DNA from: Baffinella frigidus
Taxonomy: Eukaryota; Cryptophyceae; Cryptomonadales; Baffinellaceae
Reading direction: 5' to 3'
Length of the DNA stretch: 13,694 nt
NCBI GenBank assembly: GCA_026770585.1
Contig: MU646823.1
Span: 42,838 to 56,531 of the forward strand
The position numbers and the translations under genes were made by a program. Below are positions 1 through 7,909 of this stretch, piece by piece. The notes below the pieces were generated by a model. The model was not told where the DNA came from. It saw nothing but the letters and a program-made list of their open reading frames with translations, and searched no databases. How positions within the stretch are numbered: the first letter of the stretch is position 1; each line of letters begins with the position of its first letter.

Positions 1-93
1 ACCCCAAACCCCAAACCCCAAACCCCAAACCCCAAACCCCAAACCCCAAACCCCAAACCCCAAACCCCAAACCCCAAACCCCGAACCCCAAAC
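1..93 (-). repeat. Telomere-like (CCCCAAA)n array
   Basis: About 13 near-perfect head-to-tail copies of the heptamer CCCCAAA (TTTGGGG on the minus strand), with one CCCCGAA variant near position 80. A C-rich strand running 5' to 3' from the left end is the orientation expected at a real chromosome left end. The same TTTGGGG variant occurs internally near 7021-7085 and 7330-7390, so it may be only an interstitial block. TTTAGGG is the usual plant and algal telomere unit; TTTGGGG is a one-base variant of it. Confidence 0.85.
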
Positions 94-156
94 CTTCAAC
101 CCCATACGGTACCTACACAGGAAACAGAGCGCACGTCCATTGCAAACGCGAAATCC

Positions 157-229
157 TGGTACTAATTTATAACGCTACAATGATCGTGGTACGATTTATA
201 ACGCGCTGGTACAAAACGTTTTTAACGCG
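157..229. repeat. Three degenerate copies of a ~19-bp unit
   Basis: The unit TGGTACTAATTTATAACGC recurs at 157-175, 187-204 and, more diverged, 207-228. It is AT-rich and palindrome-poor, and it lies directly left of the foldback element at 237. No function is apparent. Confidence 0.55.
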
Positions 230-236
230 AGATCTG

Positions 237-359
237 TACAGGGGTACCTTGCTCATCAGAACCTTCCCTCCCCCATAGGACCACCGTAGGGCCCTAGTCA
301 TAGGCCTAGTGTAGGGTCCTAGGGGGGTTGCTGATTCTTACAAGCTGGGTACCCCTGTA
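237..359. mobile_element. Foldback/MITE-like element, family A copy 1
   Basis: The element is bounded by the inverted termini TACAGGGGTACC and GGTACCCCTGTA. Inside it carries the palindromes TAGGGCCCTA and TAGGCCTA followed by TAGGGTCCTAGGGG. It has no coding capacity, so any movement would need enzymes from elsewhere. Related copies lie at 860-973 and 3972-4062, with solo or worn termini near 3803, 3900, 5843 and 13300. Arm identity beyond the terminal 12 bp is partial, so this copy is diverged. Confidence 0.7.
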
Positions 360-712
360 ACAGGAAGGAGAGCGCGTGGCGGAAGCGAGCGATCCTCGAG
401 GGGCTGCACGACCTCATCGGCCCCGAGAAGCCCCTCCGATAACCGCCTATGCTTAAGTCAACATTCTGCCTTCGCGGTACAGATCCGTCAACTTTAGAGA
501 GGGAAAGAGCCCCGTGGCGCCAGATTGATGAGAACGAATGAGCCTTTGAGACAGAGGCTGCTGAGTTAGACCTCCGATGAGGCACGTGGGACTCTCGTAT
601 CATGTGCCGAGGCGGTCCCGTCGTAAGGCTCGTAGCCTTTTTCACCACTCATCGCCACGTGACCTCGCGGGTATGACCCCGCTAGAGGGGAGGCGTCTCA
701 CAAGGCCCGGCC
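360..712. other. Stretch without a recognised gene
   Basis: I see no gene here. The stretch contains the first copy of a 40-nt dispersed motif (455-494). The minus-strand open frame across it has no recognisable domain; part of its translation (KVDGSVP) comes from that motif. Confidence 0.5.
455..494 (-). repeat. Dispersed 40-nt motif, copy 1
   Basis: This is one of four copies of a motif that ends GTCAACTT. The start-to-start distance between its first octamer (AAGTTGAC-like) and its last is exactly 32 nt in every copy. This copy has AAGTCAAC in place of AAGTTGAC. Read on the minus strand it gives SKVDGSVPRRQNVDL. Confidence 0.65.
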
Positions 713-713
713 G

Positions 714-755
714 TGACCGAGGCTCGCAACCTGTCTGACCGAGGCTCACAGCGGG
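714..755 (+). repeat. 22-bp tandem duplication
   Basis: TGACCGAGGCTC occurs at 714 and again at 736, a 22-bp period with two units. It produces the start of a spurious plus-strand open frame. Confidence 0.5.
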
Positions 756-859
756 GGAAGATTGAGTACATGTACATTATTATCGCGCACCGCGCCCACG
801 GCTCTCCGTCTCGGGGTAGATTGGGAGCGGACACGGGTGTTTCGCTGGAGTACACGGTA

Positions 860-973
860 CAGGGGTACCTCGCTCATAAGAAACTGCCCCCCCCCCAGGA
901 TCACCATAGGGCCCTAGATAGGCCTACTGTAGGGTCCTAGGGGGGGGCGGTTTCTTATGAGCGAGGTACCCCT
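860..973. mobile_element. Foldback/MITE-like element, family A copy 2 (best copy)
   Basis: The arms are almost perfect inverted repeats: about 28 bp starting CAGGGGTACCTCGCTCATAA at the left are mirrored at the right, and the match continues into C-run/G-run tracts. The core has TAGGGCCCTA and TAGGCCTA palindromes. The whole unit could fold into one long hairpin. It is 114 bp with no open frame of its own; frames crossing it give the recurring peptide GYLAHKK. I could not define a clean target-site duplication. Confidence 0.8.
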
Positions 974-1063
974 GCAGCCCCCCCTGTAGCTCCCCGCACC
1001 GCCCCTAGGGTGGTGACATGCTACTAGCACGAGCCCTCCTGCGTGCTGGAGCAGCGCCACGCA

Positions 1064-1195
1064 AGGCCCTTCAAGGGTTATCCCATGCCCGTTGTTGGAG
1101 CCATTTGCCCGAGTTTGTCAACACAGGGCCGACGAGTGCCCGGTTCCCTCAAAAATCTTCAGGATATTGACTTTTGAATAACCCTCGAAGGGCCT
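1064..1195. repeat. Inverted repeat with 18-bp arms
   Basis: AGGCCCTTCAAGGGTTAT (1064-1081) is mirrored by ATAACCCTCGAAGGGCCT (1178-1195) with one mismatch, separated by 96 nt. It could be a small foldback element. It shares no sequence with family A. Confidence 0.6.
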
Positions 1196-1582
1196 CCCGT
1201 GCAGAGTGCACAAGACCTCGCGCAGGAAGACTCGGTGCATGTAGCATTACATGTCCATTTCATGTATGGTCGCGCCCACGGTTCTCCGTCTCGGGGCAGG
1301 TTCTAGATTAGGACACACAAGAGGTGTTGTAGAGGGCTGGTAGACACAGCAGCGCCTTCCTTTCTTGCAGACGAAACCGATGACTGAACAGGGCGTGGCA
1401 CCCACGCCCAGGGTTTCTGGTTGACTCCGTGCGATCCTCTTTACTCCAAATCCACAGGTGCCTCCTCAAAATCTTGGAAACGGCCCAAAAATCATTTATC
1501 CCTTAAGTGCCCAGGCCTTGGCCCGCAAATTTCCGGGCCCAGACATAGCGGGGCAAAAACTGCCCGTGGCGCGGGCGTACAG
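1196..1582. other. Stretch without a recognised gene
   Basis: Apart from the second copy of the CGCGCCCACGG repeat (about 1270-1315) I see no gene, RNA or ordered repeat here. Open frames are short and low-information. Confidence 0.4.
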
Positions 1583-1828
1583 TTGATGTTAGTGCTCGGG
1601 GGTTGAGTAGGCACCATCATCCTGCGAAATGCAAAGTTTGACAGCGCTCCGAGTCCGACAAGTTGACTTCTCACTGCCAAACCACCACATTAATGCCCCT
1701 ACATATCTTAGAGCATACAAATCGATGCGAAACAGCCCGTACAGCATGCATACGCTTGATGTGAGTGTTTGGGGAAGCAGTAGGCACCATGTGGCAGCAC
1801 CGTGCCAAATTTAACAGCGATCCGAATT
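1583..1828 (+). repeat. Diverged 173-bp-period direct duplication
   Basis: Segment 1583-1655 is repeated at 1756-1828 at a constant offset of 173 bp, without indels. Shared landmarks are TTGATG, GTAGGCACCAT and ACAGCG, each exactly 173 bp apart. The second copy runs into the left arm of the foldback element at 1822. Confidence 0.6.
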
Positions 1829-2005
1829 TCATCCCACCAGGTATTTGATTTAAATGCTTCGGAGTTCCCGGAATCAACGAAATTTACTACACACTTGGCC
1901 AAATGCAGTCAAGTCCAGCCCCGGACGAGCTTACGTGTAGTAAATTTCGTTCATTCGGGGAACTCCGAAGCATTTAAATCAAATACCTGGTGGGATGAAA
2001 TTCGG
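1822..2005. mobile_element. Long foldback element with 71-bp arms
   Basis: The arms at 1822-1892 and 1935-2005 are inverted copies with only a few mismatches (the left begins CCGAATTTCATCCCACC). They surround a 42-bp loop. A transcript would form a very stable hairpin. Open frames on both strands read through the arms only because of the palindrome. I found no target-site duplication. It resembles a Foldback/MITE insertion, unrelated to families A and B. Confidence 0.8.
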
Positions 2006-2807
2006 AAAGGCTTAAGGGATAGGTTACCTTTTGACGATTTTTGGTCACGTACATGGGGTAGAAATTGCCTATTGAGGAGAAAATGGCTCCAAAGTAGCGG
2101 ACATCAGTGTGTCCACTACTTTTTGAGACTTCTCCTGGTTGCTGGTTGACGGCTTGCGATCCTCTGCAGAGAGGAGAGAGCGCGGCCGTGGCATGCGTGG
2201 AGAGAAGAACATGTACTGCCCCTCGCAGACCCTGACTAAATAGTCTGGTGATCCTCCTGTTGCCACGAAAACACGGGTGACATCGCTCACCCAGTGTGGC
2301 GAGCCTGGGCTACTGCCCACCTCACTTGCCCGGTCGCCGCATCTACCGTTGCACCACCCGCCCATCACACCGAACGCCACGATGCAGAATCCTGTTTCTC
2401 TTTCACCATCTCCAGGTTCGGTGCACGTCTGGTGAACAGGATATTCAAAGATCGAATCGATGTGAACATAGGTGCCTTCCTTATCAGGGTTTTGATGGAC
2501 GTCCATCGGGGACACGTTTGCGAAGGTGTCCTTTGATTGAGGATGAATTTGGGTGTGTCGACTGGCTGTCGACTGTCTTACGATGGGTATCGGTGTGTTG
2601 TTGAGGAATAGGAGCCTGTCTTGGATGTCCCTTTGTCGATTTTGAGGGACATGAACCCAGCTGGAAACGAGCGTTCCTCGAATTTGGTGTGTCCAAAAGT
2701 GTCCGGCCCTCGAAAAAAAAGGGGCTGCGGCTGTAGTAAAAATCCCCCCAAAATCGACCCAAAATCCAGATCTGAAGCGTGGCATCTATACACACCGCAC
2801 CCTCAGC
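2006..2807. other. Stretch without a recognised gene, upstream of the small plus-strand gene
   Basis: I see no convincing gene. The overlapping open frames on both strands show no domain and no splice-consistent pattern. The last bases before 2808 (CCCTCAG) resemble a 3' splice site, so a 5'-UTR intron or a trans-spliced leader acceptor is possible but not shown. Confidence 0.4.
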
Positions 2808-3284
2808 ATGACCATGATCGCAAAGTCGCGCGGCGCGCTCGTCGGAGCGTTCGCCGCCGGGATCGGCGGCATTGTTGCTGCGATCACCGTGCGCGAGTAC
2901 AACGTGCGGGAGAGCTCCGCGAGCAAAATCATCGACACTTTGAATGGGGTGAGACATGCCCGACCTTGTCCATGCCCCCCCAGCCTGCAGCGCACATAGG
3001 AGGTTCCCAGACAGCCACATCGCTGGTCTCTTGTCGCCTCCTCTCCCCAGCGTGGTGCCGCGAACGGCTCTGTATACCTTGTTTTTTCCACAATATTGTG
3101 ACGTGCGCGCGCGCGGCAGGAGGGCCTGGACGGTCAACTGGCGTACCGCTTCGCGCATCCCATCCACAAGAGCGACGCTCCGCACATCCAGCGGCAAATT
3201 ACCTCGGCCAAGATCCAGAACCGCCAATCAGAGCAGTACTACGGGGGCTATTCCGGGGAATACCTCGCGCACAAGAACGCGTGA
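2808..3284 (+). CDS. Small single-pass membrane protein, two exons (function unknown)
   Basis: Exon 1 is 2808-2948 (47 codons) and exon 2 is 3120-3284 (54 codons plus TGA), giving 101 residues. The 171-nt intron starts GTGAGA and ends GCGGCAG; a 3-nt alternative acceptor would drop one Glu. Evidence for a real gene: codons are strongly G/C-ending, both splice sites fit, and the joined frame is open. Residues about 10-28 (ALVGAFAAGIGGIVAAITV) form one hydrophobic segment after a basic start (MTMIAKSRG). The rest is hydrophilic, with a Tyr/Gly-rich end (EQYYGGYSGEYLAHKNA). This shape is typical of small organellar inner-membrane subunits, but that is inference; I do not recognise the family. 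The coding end resembles the terminus of repeat family A. The start chosen is the first ATG; Met3 is an alternative. Confidence 0.65.
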
Positions 3285-3511
3285 TGGTCCTCTCGAGAGC
3301 AGCGCATGCGGGTGTTGGGAGTAGAAAGGTCTCTCTCGAGGGGTTACTCGTGGTTGATGATGCGCGCAGATGAGATCACTCTTCCTACTCTCCTACCAAA
3401 GTGGTCCACTTAGTGCGGTCCACTCTCAGAGGACACCGAGAACTCGGGGAAATATCCACCCCCCGCTCTTTCGACACTCGCCGGCCCTAGGGTGGTCCTA
3501 GGCTCCCAGGA
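3285..3511. other. Spacer 3' of the small gene
   Basis: No gene seen. It holds a worn copy of the GGGGTTACTCG terminus (about 3335) and CCTAGGGTGGTCCTAGG fragments (about 3484-3505) related to the family A core. Confidence 0.4.
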
Positions 3512-3971
3512 ATGGGCCTACAACCGTTCTACTCTAGAAGCCGCTGCGCCCAGTGTGAGTGTTATTACATATGCCATACTATCTGTTTTACATGCTGGCT
3601 GTGCATTGCTGCGGGTTTGGCACTCTCTCTCAAGTTGACGTCCTTGGTTTGTGGTACAGATCCGTCAACTTTGGAGTCAAAACGCGCCCGGAGAATTGAG
3701 GCAGAAAAAAGACGGGCGCCTTGGGAACGCAAAGGACTGAGACCCCCTGCGGGGACTGTTGGGCGACTGGGATGTGGACATACACGTTGTGGTAGAATCG
3801 AGCGTACAGGGGTTACTCGAAAATCGGAGAGCTCTTTATTGGTCACTTTATTGGTACCGCACAGCCGTTCGCGTCCGTTTGAGGCCACACCCGAAGCTTT
3901 ACAGGGGTACCTTAAGTATGAAGGTGTCCCGGATCAAGCTGGAACGTTGCACGTTGCTGTCTCTTGGTGCC
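3512..3971. other. Repeat debris without a recognised gene
   Basis: The long plus-strand frame here has no domain and ends inside family A. The stretch contains the second 40-nt motif (3632-3671) and two solo family A-like termini (about 3803 and 3900). Confidence 0.45.
3632..3671 (-). repeat. Dispersed 40-nt motif, copy 2
   Basis: AAGTTGAC at 3632 and GTCAACTT at 3664 keep the fixed 32-nt start-to-start spacing and are mutually inverted. Minus-strand reading is SKVDGSVPQTKDVNL. Confidence 0.65.
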
Positions 3972-4062
3972 TACAGGGGTACCTCGCTCATGAGAAACGC
4001 CCATCCTCCTAGGATCACCATAGGGCCCTAGACATAGCCCTACTGTAGGGTCCTAGGGGGTG
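3972..4062 (+). mobile_element. Family A element, truncated copy 3
   Basis: It has the left terminus (TACAGGGGTACCTCGCTCAT) and the palindromic core through TAGGGTCCTAGGGGG. It then runs into unrelated sequence with no right inverted terminus. It looks like a one-sided deletion. Confidence 0.65.
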
Positions 4063-4320
4063 GCACTCTCTGCCACACCCGCGGCTTTATCGTCTCCGAT
4101 TGCTTTACTAAGGGCCATGTTTTCATACCGGGAAAGGGGTGTATCCCTTGAGTGGCCAGGAGGTCGAATTTGACCGCCAAGAGGTCCTAGGCAGGTCCTA
4201 GGGCCTTACGGTAGGGCGTATGAGCCTACTCGCCACTTAACGGATACTAGATGCAGAGGCTACACAACTGCACGAGTATGTGCCATTCACGGAATGCCTT
4301 GGGCGCTGCGAGGGGTGAGA
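4063..4320. other. Repeat debris without a recognised gene
   Basis: No gene seen. Fragments such as GGTCCTAGGCAGGTCCTAGGG (about 4180-4205) resemble the family A core. Confidence 0.4.
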
Positions 4321-4865
4321 GTTGTGACTGCTCGCGGAAGCGGATGCGGGTTCCCAGGAGAGCACTTGAGTGGTACTGACACACATGCGTTCGCGGCGCC
4401 ATGATGGTGCAAGGACGCTGCAAGAGGCCAGCGCTGGGGCGGTAGGAGGTGGAGTCAGAGAATCCATCCGGAAAATGCTCGTGGAAGCGGCCGACACGGG
4501 GTACAGTAGTGGCACACTGCGTAGCATGTGCGGCGACGACGCTAGTTGTTTGGCAATAAATTATCAATCTCTCAGCGCTGGGGCTGCTAGAACCCCTGGC
4601 GGCACCACGCGCCGAGAGAGACCTTGATGATTACCAACACGGCCTGGCACCATGCATGCACCCCCACCGTGGCTGTGGTCGAGAGGGGTCATGTACGCTG
4701 GGACGAGGAGAGTGCAAGAGAGGTCTGCGATGCGACTGCTCCAGGAAGCGGATGAGGCTTGGATGGAGAGAACTTTATTTGTACACAGGCGTTCGCGGCG
4801 CCATGAAGGGGTGATGCGGCGACAAGGGATCCTGGTAACCCCCAGCCGCTTGTTCGAGGAGGTCA
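4321..4865 (-). pseudogene. Degenerate copies of the GCP4 last exon (3' echoes)
   Basis: Downstream of the GCP4 stop codon lie several truncated minus-strand copies of the end of its last exon (RFLEQSQR followed by a stop). They are at about 4846-4865, 4722-4760 (RFLEQSHR), 4571-4597 (reads through to CAG CGC TGA but with an in-frame TAG) and 4321-4352 (IRFREQSQ). Copies at 4722 and 4321 also share the following block containing GTTCGCGGCGCCATGA (about 4390 and 4790). The intact sequence is at 5061-5123; these cannot encode the LLLRMDFN core. Confidence 0.55.
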
Positions 4866-4911
4866 TGATGGGGCGAGGAGGCCTCTTCACGCTGACCCCG
4901 TGCGATGACCC

Positions 4912-5059
4912 CGTGCGAGAGAGAGAGAGAGCGAGCGCGCGAGAGAGAGAGCGAGAGAGAGAGAAAGCGAGAGAGAGCGAGAGAGAGCGAGCGAGCGAGC
5001 GGAGAAGAGAGAGAGCGAGAGAGAGAGAGCAGGCGAGAGAGAGAGAGAGAGAGAGAGAG
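4912..5059. repeat. GA/GAGC microsatellite
   Basis: About 148 nt of GAGAGA mixed with GAGC and GAAA. It creates Arg/Glu- or Ser/Leu-only open frames on both strands that are not genes. On the minus strand it is a CT-rich tract starting immediately after the GCP4 stop codon, so it would lie in the 3' UTR. Confidence 0.9.
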
Positions 5060-5060
5060 G

Positions 5061-5123
5061 TCAGCGCTGGGACTGTTCGAGGAAGCGGTTGAAGTCCATC
5101 CGCAGCAGGAGTTGCGCCAACAC
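5061..5123 (-). CDS. TUBGCP4: GCP4 exon 14 (last exon, stop codon)
   Basis: The acceptor is ATGGCAG|GTG. Twenty codons then TGA encode VLAQLLLRMDFNRFLEQSQR. LAQLLLRxDFN is the hallmark end of GCP4-type proteins and is the strongest single identification in the window. It joins exon 13 in phase 0. Confidence 0.88.
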   Translation of the reverse strand: MLAQLLLRMDFNRFLEQSQR

Positions 5124-7860
5124 CTGCCATGAGAGACATGTATCAATACCAACAGGTTCGGATGTTATACGGTTCTGGGTGTTGGTTATGATGGTATAAG
5201 GTTGTAACCAACATGATTTTATAAGGTTACGAGTGTCATGAGGTTATGATGTTATAAGGTTATGAGTGTTGGAGCTGCGCTAGCACCTGCTTTCCCGGAA
5301 TTGGAGCCGTTAGATTCTTTTCTGTCGTAAAAACTCTAATTCCAGCGTCAACAGGTTATGAGGTATCATAGAGAGGCCTGGATTAACAGGTTGTGAGCTA
5401 TCATAGAGAGAGGAACCGATCAACAGGTTGTGAGGTATACGAGGGAGATCAACGCAGGTGTTAACACCAGCAGCTGCGCTTGCACCTGCCATTGCGAGAG
5501 GGCGGTTACTAACACCAGCAGGTTATGAGGCATCACAATACCAAGAGGTTGTGAGGCATCATAACCTGTTGGAGCTGGGTCAACACATACTGAAAATTCT
5601 TGTGGGTGTGGCCTATATATGATAGATGGACGGCTTATTTGGACGTGACGGTAGTAAGCTGGGTCAACACATACCGACAGGTTGTGAGGTATCAGAGAGG
5701 GCCCTGGATTAACAGGTTATGAGATATCAGAGAGAGGCTTGGATTAACACCAACTGGTATCAGATAGAGGCCGGTGATAGTACTAACTACTGCGCCAGAA
5801 CCTGCGATCGAGACGTTGATTCATACCAACACAGGAAACACGTGTACAAGGGTTCCTCGAAATTCAGGAGGATTTAGGGCTTAGGGTTTAGGGCTTAGGA
5901 GTAAGGGTTTAGGGCTTAGGGTTGGGGGTTTAGGATGTAGGGTACCGACCGGGGTGGTATGCGTCTGGGAGGCCTTGAGGACCGTGAAGAGGAGCTGCGC
6001 GTTTCCTGGTTCAGGGTTGAGTGTTACTCTTTCGGGTTTGCTGTTGAGTGTTAAGGGTTCAGTGTTTAGTGTTGAGTGTTTAATGTATAGTGTTTAGTGG
6101 TTAGGGTTTAGGGTTTAGGGTTTAGGGTTTAATGTCTAGGGTTTATGATTGAGGGTGTAGGGTGTAGGGTTTGGGGTGTAGGGTTTAGGGGTTAGGGTTC
6201 AGGGTTTTGGGTTTGGTGCAGGGTTTTGGGTTTGGTACGCTGGAAGCGTCTCCGCACGTCTGTCAGCTCCTCGGGCGTAACCGTCGGTGCCTGATCCCGG
6301 AGGAAATTTCATCTCGGAAGATAACTGAATCAGTTCCTTTTCAATAGGCGGTTGAATAGGAGAAATCATTTAGGGCATAGGAAATTTAATTAGTCCTCCT
6401 AATCAATTGAAAACGCCAATTAGGGAACTGAATCAGTTATCTCTCGAGATGAAAATTGGAGCCGTTAGTAACGGTCGGTGCCTGGATTCCGGAGGGGATT
6501 GGAACCGTTAGCTTCCTTTCTGAGGGGAAAGCTCCAATTTCCGTCACCGGCGCCTGGACCACGTCCCAACGACTGTGTAATTTGTGAAGAGTGTTCAATT
6601 CAAGTACTCTCAGGCCGTAGATAATTAGAGTCGTCGGCTTGATTTCTGACGGAAAGCTCCATTTCTCTACGGGGGCGAGAGTTTGAAGTCAACCGTCAAC
6701 GGGTTAACCCGAAGCAGGGGTGGCAGTGGGTGGGAAAGGGTGTACCTGGATCACGTACCGCTCCCCGACAATGTCCTCCGCACACCCCGCCACGTCCCCC
6801 GAAACACGTGTTTAATTCAAACGCTCGCCCCCACAGAGAATTGGAGCTTTCTCTTCGGAAATAACGCCAACGGCTCCAATTCTCTACGAACTGAGACTAT
6901 GTAATTTGACTGCTCTGCACGAATTAAATCCGGCGGGAGTGGGTGAACCTGGATGACGTACCGCTCCCCGACAATGTCCTCCGCACACCCCGCCACATCT
7001 CCCGAAATGCCCGCGCTGTTTTGGGGTTTGGGGTTTGGGGTTTGGGGTTTGGGATTTGGGGTTTGGGGTTTGGGGTTTGGGGTTTAGGGGTTAGGGTTAG
7101 GGGTTAAGGGTTTGGGGTTTAAGGGGTTAGGGTTTAGGGCTTAGGGCTTAGGGCTCAGGGTTGAGGGTTTAGGGTTCAGGGTTCAGGGTTCGGGGTTCAG
7201 GGTTGAGGGTTAAAGGTTGTCGGGTTTGGGTCGATGATTCTCGGACCTTTTGAGGGCGCGGTAGAGGGTGACTTCCCGCGCGGCCGTGTACCCTGTGATC
7301 ACGTTCACCTCCCCTGCTTCAGGGGTTGCGGTTTAGGGTTTGGGTTTGGGGGGGTTGGGGTTTGGGGTTTGGGGTTTGGGGTTTGGGGTTTAGGGTTGAG
7401 ACAGGTTGTGAGACCCCACGCAAGCAGGTTATTAGACGGTGACATTCCTTGCGAACGAAAACATTCAGTCAACTGCCACCAACGAAAAACACAGTCAACT
7501 TTCGTGGGACAGCCTGCCAGGGGAAACTTTCATCCGAAATCAGATTCAATCTGGTTTCGGGGGGGGCGGCGAGAAAGGCTTACCTGACACGGTGATCGGG
7601 AAGCCGCGGTATGCACCAGGCACGGCCACCGCAGAGTCAGACACCCTACACACCTCACGAGAGTGGTGCTATACCACAAACCCAACCCCCAAAGCCCAGA
7701 CACCAAACCCGAGACAATTTGAGTGGGAAGCAACCTCCCACGGATCCGAGATATCGGCGAGGTCAGCCTCCCGGAACCCTCCATTCGTGTTACGGTACAG
7801 CTCTAGTGTAGGGTTCAGGGATTACGGATACATATGCCTCCTCCCCAGAAAGAGAGAGAA

Positions 7861-7909
<49 letters not shown>

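Larger units (their letters stand above)
791..1315 (+). repeat. Separated direct repeat (CGCGCCCACGG...)
   Basis: A roughly 45-bp segment beginning CGCGCCCACGGCTCTCCG at about 791 recurs at about 1270 with a few substitutions. The two copies flank foldback element 860-973 and inverted repeat 1064-1195. This suggests a segmental duplication or a composite insertion. Confidence 0.5.
5140..5830. repeat. Degenerate minisatellite in intron 13
   Basis: Repeats of a unit near 35 bp, AACAGGTTRTGAGGTATCAT followed by AGAGAGGCCTGGATT, start at about 5350, 5385, 5422, 5517, 5545, 5675 and 5711. A related shorter TATAAGGTTATGAGTGTT pattern fills 5150-5270. Embedded in it are copies of the exon 14 acceptor with its first codons, and one short foldback (5297-5343). 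Confidence 0.6.

Noticed and set aside
1671-2149. Similar proteins predicted on opposite strands
   Set aside because: Caused by the 71-bp inverted arms of the foldback element, not by paired genes.
2069-3373. Long overlapping frames on both strands (238-250 codons)
   Set aside because: No recognisable domain, mutual overlap, and they run across the better-supported two-exon gene.
4652-5139. Arg/Glu-rich and Ser/Leu-rich open frames of up to 191 codons
   Set aside because: They are translations of the GA microsatellite in different frames and both strands.
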